From Acidobacteriota bacterium (GTDB lineage Bacteria; Acidobacteriota; Blastocatellia; Pyrinomonadales; Pyrinomonadaceae), in the NCBI GenBank assembly GCA_020199975.1, contig JAIVJP010000016.1, positions 12,855-21,785 of the forward strand: a DNA stretch of 8,931 nt. The letters are read 5' to 3'. The notes under the pieces were generated by a model. The model did no database searches. It was not told where the DNA came from and was given only the letters and a program-made list of their open reading frames with translations. Shown here in pieces: positions 5,788 to 8,931 of the stretch; positions within the stretch are counted from its first letter, which is position 1; every line of letters begins with the position of its first letter. The position numbers and the translations under genes are program-made.

Positions 5788-6309
5788 TTATTGAGGAGTG
5801 TTCTCCCGGCGTTCCTGGCGTCGCTTTAGCACTTCATCGTGACGCGCTTTGCGTTCAGTTTTAAACTGCTCAAGTTTCGTGCGCTGCTCGGGCGTCAGGA
5901 TGCTCTCGATTTCGGTGTGGACACTCTGCGTCGAGTTGTGAATCTCCTGCCGAAGCGCTTTGGCCCGTGCCTCATCTTCAGCGGTAAAATTGCCTTGCGC
6001 TCTCTTCTCGCGCAGCTTGAATAGTTCTTCACGCTGAGCTTTAACGCTCTCGAGATGGCGTTGAACGATGGCCTGCTGTTGTTGCCGTTGCTCGTCTGTC
6101 AGATTCAGCTCGCGCATACCACGAAACTTTCCGAACCCGTGACGGCCACGCCTGCCCATCCTCTCGTGACTCCGACCTTCTCTATGTCGCATACCTTCCC
6201 CGCGTATGCCGCCATCCTGGGCCGGGGTTTGCGGCTGCTGGCCGTAGGCGATGGCGCCGAAAGCCAGAGTCAGGCTCATCAGGACTGGTAAAAATCTCCT
6301 TAGGAACAT
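5788..6309 (-). CDS. Spy/CpxP-like periplasmic protein with LTxxQ motifs
   Basis: This 173-residue secreted helical protein starts with a Sec signal: MFLRRF followed by a hydrophobic core at residues 7-22 and likely cleavage around AYG-QQ. A Gly/Arg/His-rich linker spans about 33-65. Two LTxxQ motifs then mark the Spy/CpxP fold: LTDEQ at 70-74 and LTPEQ at 138-142, with charged amphipathic helices between and after them. Spy is an ATP-independent chaperone in the periplasm, and relatives also act in metal or envelope stress sensing. The His/Arg-rich linker could touch metal, but that is a guess. The frame is open to an ATG at 6441; the start at 6309 is chosen because AAAGGAG lies 11 bases upstream and the signal peptide begins there. 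It is convergent with arsI and divergent from dxs. Confidence 0.82.
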   Translation of the reverse strand: MFLRRFLPVLMSLTLAFGAIAYGQQPQTPAQDGGIRGEGMRHREGRSHERMGRRGRHGFGKFRGMRELNLTDEQRQQQQAIVQRHLESVKAQREELFKLREKRAQGNFTAEDEARAKALRQEIHNSTQSVHTEIESILTPEQRTKLEQFKTERKARHDEVLKRRQERRENTPQ

Positions 6310-6320
6310 TTTTTCTGGTA

Positions 6321-6327
6321 CTCCTTT
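6321..6327 (-). promoter_or_regulatory. Ribosome binding site fixing the Spy-like start
   Basis: AAAGGAG on the minus strand, 11 bases before ATG 6309. The spacing is long but the match is strong, and it agrees with the signal peptide start rather than with the ATG 44 codons upstream. Confidence 0.65.
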
Positions 6328-6421
6328 GTAATTCTTGATTACCGCATGAACGGTGTTGAGGATTGCTATTCCTCTTGTTCGTCTCTTTAGACGTCGGAGT
6401 GGGAAGATCGGTCGGAAAAGG

Positions 6422-6451
6422 TTGACGATTAGCTGTCTCAAATGTTATAGA
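6422..6451 (+). promoter_or_regulatory. Candidate sigma70-type promoter for dxs
   Basis: TTGACG (6422-6427) and TATAGA (6446-6451) are separated by 18 bp. The predicted start, near 6458, falls in the dyad at 6455-6469 and gives a leader of about 110 nt before the dxs ATG. A weaker alternative, TACAAT at 6552-6557, is only 9 bp before that ATG. Confidence 0.5.
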
Positions 6452-6454
6452 GAA

Positions 6455-6469
6455 CTTTGCCCGGCAAAG
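6455..6469. promoter_or_regulatory. Short perfect dyad at predicted dxs transcription start
   Basis: CTTTGCC-C-GGCAAAG is a perfect 7-bp inverted repeat around one base. It covers the start site expected from the promoter at 6422-6451, a usual place for a repressor operator. The binding protein is unknown. Confidence 0.4.
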
Positions 6470-6566
6470 CATGCGGGTAACATGGGCGCACCTCGACCCT
6501 AACAGTGCTGTGATGGATTTTTGTGAAGTAGTCAAAGGACAACTACCAAGCTACAATACCGGCCAA

Positions 6567-8416
6567 ATGAGTCTCCTGGAAAATATTAATTCAACCGCTG
6601 ACCTGCGGCGCTTACCCCTCGAGCAATTGGAAACGGTCGCAGATGAAATTCGCCAATACATACTGGAAACAATGTCCCGTATCGGCGGCCACACCGGCGC
6701 TTCGCTGGGCGCGATCGAGCTGGCAGTTGCCCTGCACTATGCGTTTGATACACCCCGAGATCGTCTCGTGTGGGATGTGGGCCATCAGGCATATGCGCAC
6801 AAGATCCTGACTGGGCGACGGGACCTCCTGCCGACGATCAAGCAATACGGAGGCATCAGTGGTTTCTTGCGTCGCGACGAGTCGGAATACGACACCTTCG
6901 GGGCGGGGCATGCGTCAACCTCTTTATCGGCGGCTCGCTAGCTGGTGGCATGGCGATGGAGGCGATCAACCAGGCTGGTCATTTGAAGACGCGCTTAATA
7001 GTTGTGCTGAACGACAACGAGATGTCGATAGCTCCGGCTGTCGGCGCACTAACGGGTTATTTGAATCGTATTCGTGGAGCCCAGGGATATCATCGCTTTA
7101 AGGACGAAGTGGAAGAGACCCTGCTGGCGATCCCATCGCTGGGCGAGCGTCTGCACCATGCCGCGAAAACGATGAAGGACGCGATTGCCGCCGCGGTTCT
7201 TCCTGGTGCGCTGGTAAGCGAGTTGGGATTTAAGTATATCGGCTACGTTGATGGCCACAACCCGCGCGCACTGGTGGCCGCCCTGAGGGAAGCGAAGCTA
7301 GTTAAAGATGGTCCGGTAATAGTTCACGCGTTGACGACAAAGGGCAAAGGTCACCCGCAGGCTGAAAAAGACTATTACCGCTGGCACGCCACCGGGCCTT
7401 TCGATCTAAAAACGGGAAAGGCAGTAAAGGCCGCGGCGAAAGCTCCAACATACACTTCGGTTTTTGGAAAGACTCTCTGCGAGTTGATGGAGAAAGACTC
7501 AAAGATCGTCGCCTTAACCGCCGCTATGCCCGATGGCACTGGCGTCTGCGACGCTTTGGAGAAGTTTCCAGATCGGTCGTTCGATGTGGGTATCGCCGAA
7601 CAGCATTGCGTGACGTTTGCGGCCGGAATGTCCTGTGAAGGGTTAAAGCCTGTCTGTGCTATTTATTCCACTTTCCTGCAGCGCGGGTTTGATCAGTTGG
7701 TCCACGATGTCTGCATTCAGAATCTAAACGTGAAGTTCTGTCTCGATCGCGGGGGTATTGCCGGAGGAGACGGTCCAACTCATCACGGACTACTCGACAT
7801 CGCCTATCTAAGGGGGGTGCCGAACATCGTTTTGATGGCCCCGAAAGACGAGGGCGAGATGCGCGACATGATGCTAACGCTAGTTGAGCATGACGGCCCT
7901 GCGGCTATGCGCTATCCGCGAGGCAACGGAGTCGGCGTATCAATGGATCGCGAGCCTCAGCTACTGGAGATAGGCAAGGGTGAAATATTACGCGACGGAG
8001 GCGAGATCGCGATCGTGGCCTATGGTTCGATGGTGCACCCTTCACTCCACGCCGCCGAGAATCTCTCCCGAGAAGGAATCGAAACGACTGTAGTCAACGC
8101 GCGCTTTGTGAAACCCCTGGATGCGCCACTCCTATTGGCCTTAGCACGCACGAAGCGTTTGCTTGTCACAGTTGAAGAAGCCTATTTGGCCGGTGGTTTT
8201 GGCTCCGCAGTACTGGAGCTGCTCGAGGAGAACGGGTTGCAGGACAAGGTTCGCGTTGTGCGCATGGGAATTCCCGACCGCCTAGTGACACATGGCGATC
8301 CGAAATTGCTCCTGGCCAAGTACGGGCTCGATACTGATGGAATCTACACTCGCGTGAAGGAAAGTATAGAAGTTTTGGACGACCGGCGAACGAAACCGCA
8401 GAAGGTTCGTTCCTGA
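6567..8416 (+). pseudogene. dxs: 1-deoxy-D-xylulose-5-phosphate synthase, broken by a deletion
   Basis: DXS makes 1-deoxyxylulose 5-phosphate from pyruvate and glyceraldehyde 3-phosphate with thiamine diphosphate (ThDP), the first step of the MEP isoprenoid pathway. The N-terminal part (6567-6935) starts as MSLLENINS and contains GGHTGASLG, DVGHQAYAHKILTGR and YDTFGAGHASTSLSAA, then hits TAG at 6939. Homology resumes at about 6932 in another frame with GSLAGGMAMEAINQAGH, NDNEMSI, YVDGHN, KGKGHPQAE, the catalytic-glutamate motif GIAEQH, YSTFLQRGFDQ, DRGGIAGGDGPTHHG and the transketolase C-terminal domain to 8413. Compared with the family, about 22 residues are missing between SAA and GSL. These include the Asp of the GDG motif that holds Mg-ThDP. 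A loss of about 70 nt fits both the gap and the frame change. With that segment restored the product would be about 640 residues, a normal length. As read, no active enzyme can be made. A real mutation and an assembly error cannot be separated from the sequence. Confidence 0.88.
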
Positions 8417-8456
8417 CTCAGACTTTCAAAGATCACTCCAGGAATTGGCAAAAACT

Positions 8457-8494
8457 GCGCCCGTTCTACTTGATAGACGGGCGCGTTTCTTTTC
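8457..8494 (+). terminator. Rho-independent terminator after dxs
   Basis: GCGCCCGT (8457-8464) pairs perfectly with ACGGGCGC (8477-8484) around a 12-nt loop that can add three more pairs (CTA/TAG). GTTTCTTTTC follows. It lies 40 bp after the dxs stop. Confidence 0.85.
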
Positions 8495-8547
8495 TGCACG
8501 AAATGGTTGATTGATCGCCGCAACGTAACTGCAACAAGGGAACCGGG

Positions 8548-8553
8548 TATACT
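8548..8553 (+). promoter_or_regulatory. Possible -10 element for the right-edge gene
   Basis: TATACT (five of six) lies between the dxs terminator and the next gene. No convincing -35 is present at 16-18 bp. It is supported mainly by position. Confidence 0.3.
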
Positions 8554-8669
8554 GAAAGTCACGCCAAAGTAGATACTGCACCTCTAAAGGTTTGCGTGTG
8601 GCCTTGGAGTTGCAAACAACCTTGTACCCCCGGGCCGTCGCGTCCGCGAACGTTCTAATGTTAGGAATC

Positions 8670-8931
8670 ATGGTTATTATGGAAAAGAATTACTCCTTAA
8701 CAGATCATTCAGCACTCTCTCAGCGGGCTCTCTCGATGCCACACTTCGACGAGGACGCTACGTTGCTTTCAGCTAGGCCCGTTGTGCCGCTTCACCGAGT
8801 AAAGGTCGAAACGCGCTCCAAGCGGCATGTGATCTTCGGGTTGACGATTTTGACGGCGATCCTCGTAGGAGCGATCAGCGCCACACTGCTGCTGATGCAA
8901 AGTGGTCAGAATTCGCAGAGTGCGGAGGAAG
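8670..8931 (+). CDS. Single-pass membrane protein, N-terminal part only
   Basis: This is an open frame of 87 codons running off the right edge; I do not recognise the gene. The first 53 residues are polar and probably cytoplasmic, with MPHFDEDATLLSARPVVPLH at 23-42 and a basic stretch, RSKRH, at 49-53. One strong membrane segment follows at about 54-76 (VIFGLTILTAILVGAISATL), then a polar QSGQNSQSAEE. The basic side before the segment predicts N-in, C-out. The layout would suit an anchored protein whose main domain lies outside the membrane beyond the window. The start is uncertain: AGGA lies three bases before ATG 8670, while ATG 8658 and ATG 8679 are in the same frame. It follows the dxs terminator, so it is probably transcribed separately. 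Confidence 0.65.
   Translation, partial: MVIMEKNYSLTDHSALSQRALSMPHFDEDATLLSARPVVPLHRVKVETRSKRHVIFGLTILTAILVGAISATLLLMQSGQNSQSAEE

Noticed and set aside
6310..6441. N-terminal extension of the Spy-like protein up to ATG 6441
   Set aside because: It would bury the signal peptide inside the protein, and AAAGGAG lies before 6309 instead.
6471..6566. Longer dxs start at 6471 or 6513
   Set aside because: MSLLENINS at 6567 is the usual DXS N-terminus, the extra residues match nothing typical, and no ribosome binding site supports the upstream ATGs.
6930..6945. Programmed frameshift or stop-codon read-through joining the two halves of dxs
   Set aside because: Neither event can replace the roughly 22 missing residues including the GDG motif. 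There is no slippery run at the join, and TAG read-through would stay in the wrong frame.
8589..8620. GTTTGC/GCAAAC inverted repeat before the right-edge gene
   Set aside because: A six-bp stem with a loop of about 16 nt and no conserved riboswitch features; expected by chance at this length.
8344..8671. Minus-strand open frames across the dxs end and the following gap
   Set aside because: They cover the terminator and the dxs coding end in antisense, with no domains or start signals.
1..8931. CRISPR array, rRNA or replication origin
   Set aside because: No regularly spaced identical repeats, rRNA-like sequence or DnaA-box cluster was seen.

Overview
The window looks like chromosomal DNA from a free-living Gram-negative-type bacterium. 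It has a Tat-exported phosphoesterase, a Spy/CpxP-like periplasmic protein, the MEP isoprenoid gene dxs and a CCA-encoding tRNA. The moderate GC content, the mixture of SD-led and SD-less starts, and the style of the N-terminal part of the membrane protein at the right edge suggest Acidobacteriota (perhaps Blastocatellia). That placement is an impression from protein style, not a measured assignment.

Layout from left to right. Positions 1-1510 (-) hold nearly all of gltX (glutamyl-tRNA synthetase), cut by the left edge. A short leader rich in degenerate RTCACYY heptamers (1516-1658) separates it from a tRNA-Ser(GCU) gene (1666-1756, -) that has a good sigma70-type promoter. Divergent from these is a Tat-signal metallophosphoesterase (1871-2734, +).

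Positions 2736-5414 form an arsenic-centred accessory block. Three genes point left: a GNAT acetyltransferase of the phosphinothricin/ArsN type, an ArsR repressor, and 17 bp behind arsR a PP2C/SpoIIE phosphatase with a DksA/TraR-like zinc finger at its N-terminus. arsI (ArsI/CadI-type C-As lyase) points right from a shared divergent region that contains a sigma70-type promoter and the dyad ATTCGC-ATTA-GCGAAT, a plausible ArsR operator. No arsenite pump or arsenate reductase is present in the window. The set therefore looks aimed at organoarsenicals or arsenic-containing antibiotics, plus one signalling phosphatase.

Positions 5430-5695 are an imperfectly palindromic, gene-less, MITE-like element right after arsI. 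A strong terminator (5719-5756) and a Spy-like gene (5788-6309, -) follow.

Positions 6567-8416 (+) are dxs, recognisable over its full length but broken. About 70 nt are missing, which removes the segment carrying the GDG thiamine-diphosphate motif and shifts the frame. After a clear terminator (8457-8494), the start of a single-pass membrane protein runs off the right edge.

The two points most worth following are the ArsR-linked zinc-finger/PP2C phosphatase and the internal deletion in dxs.
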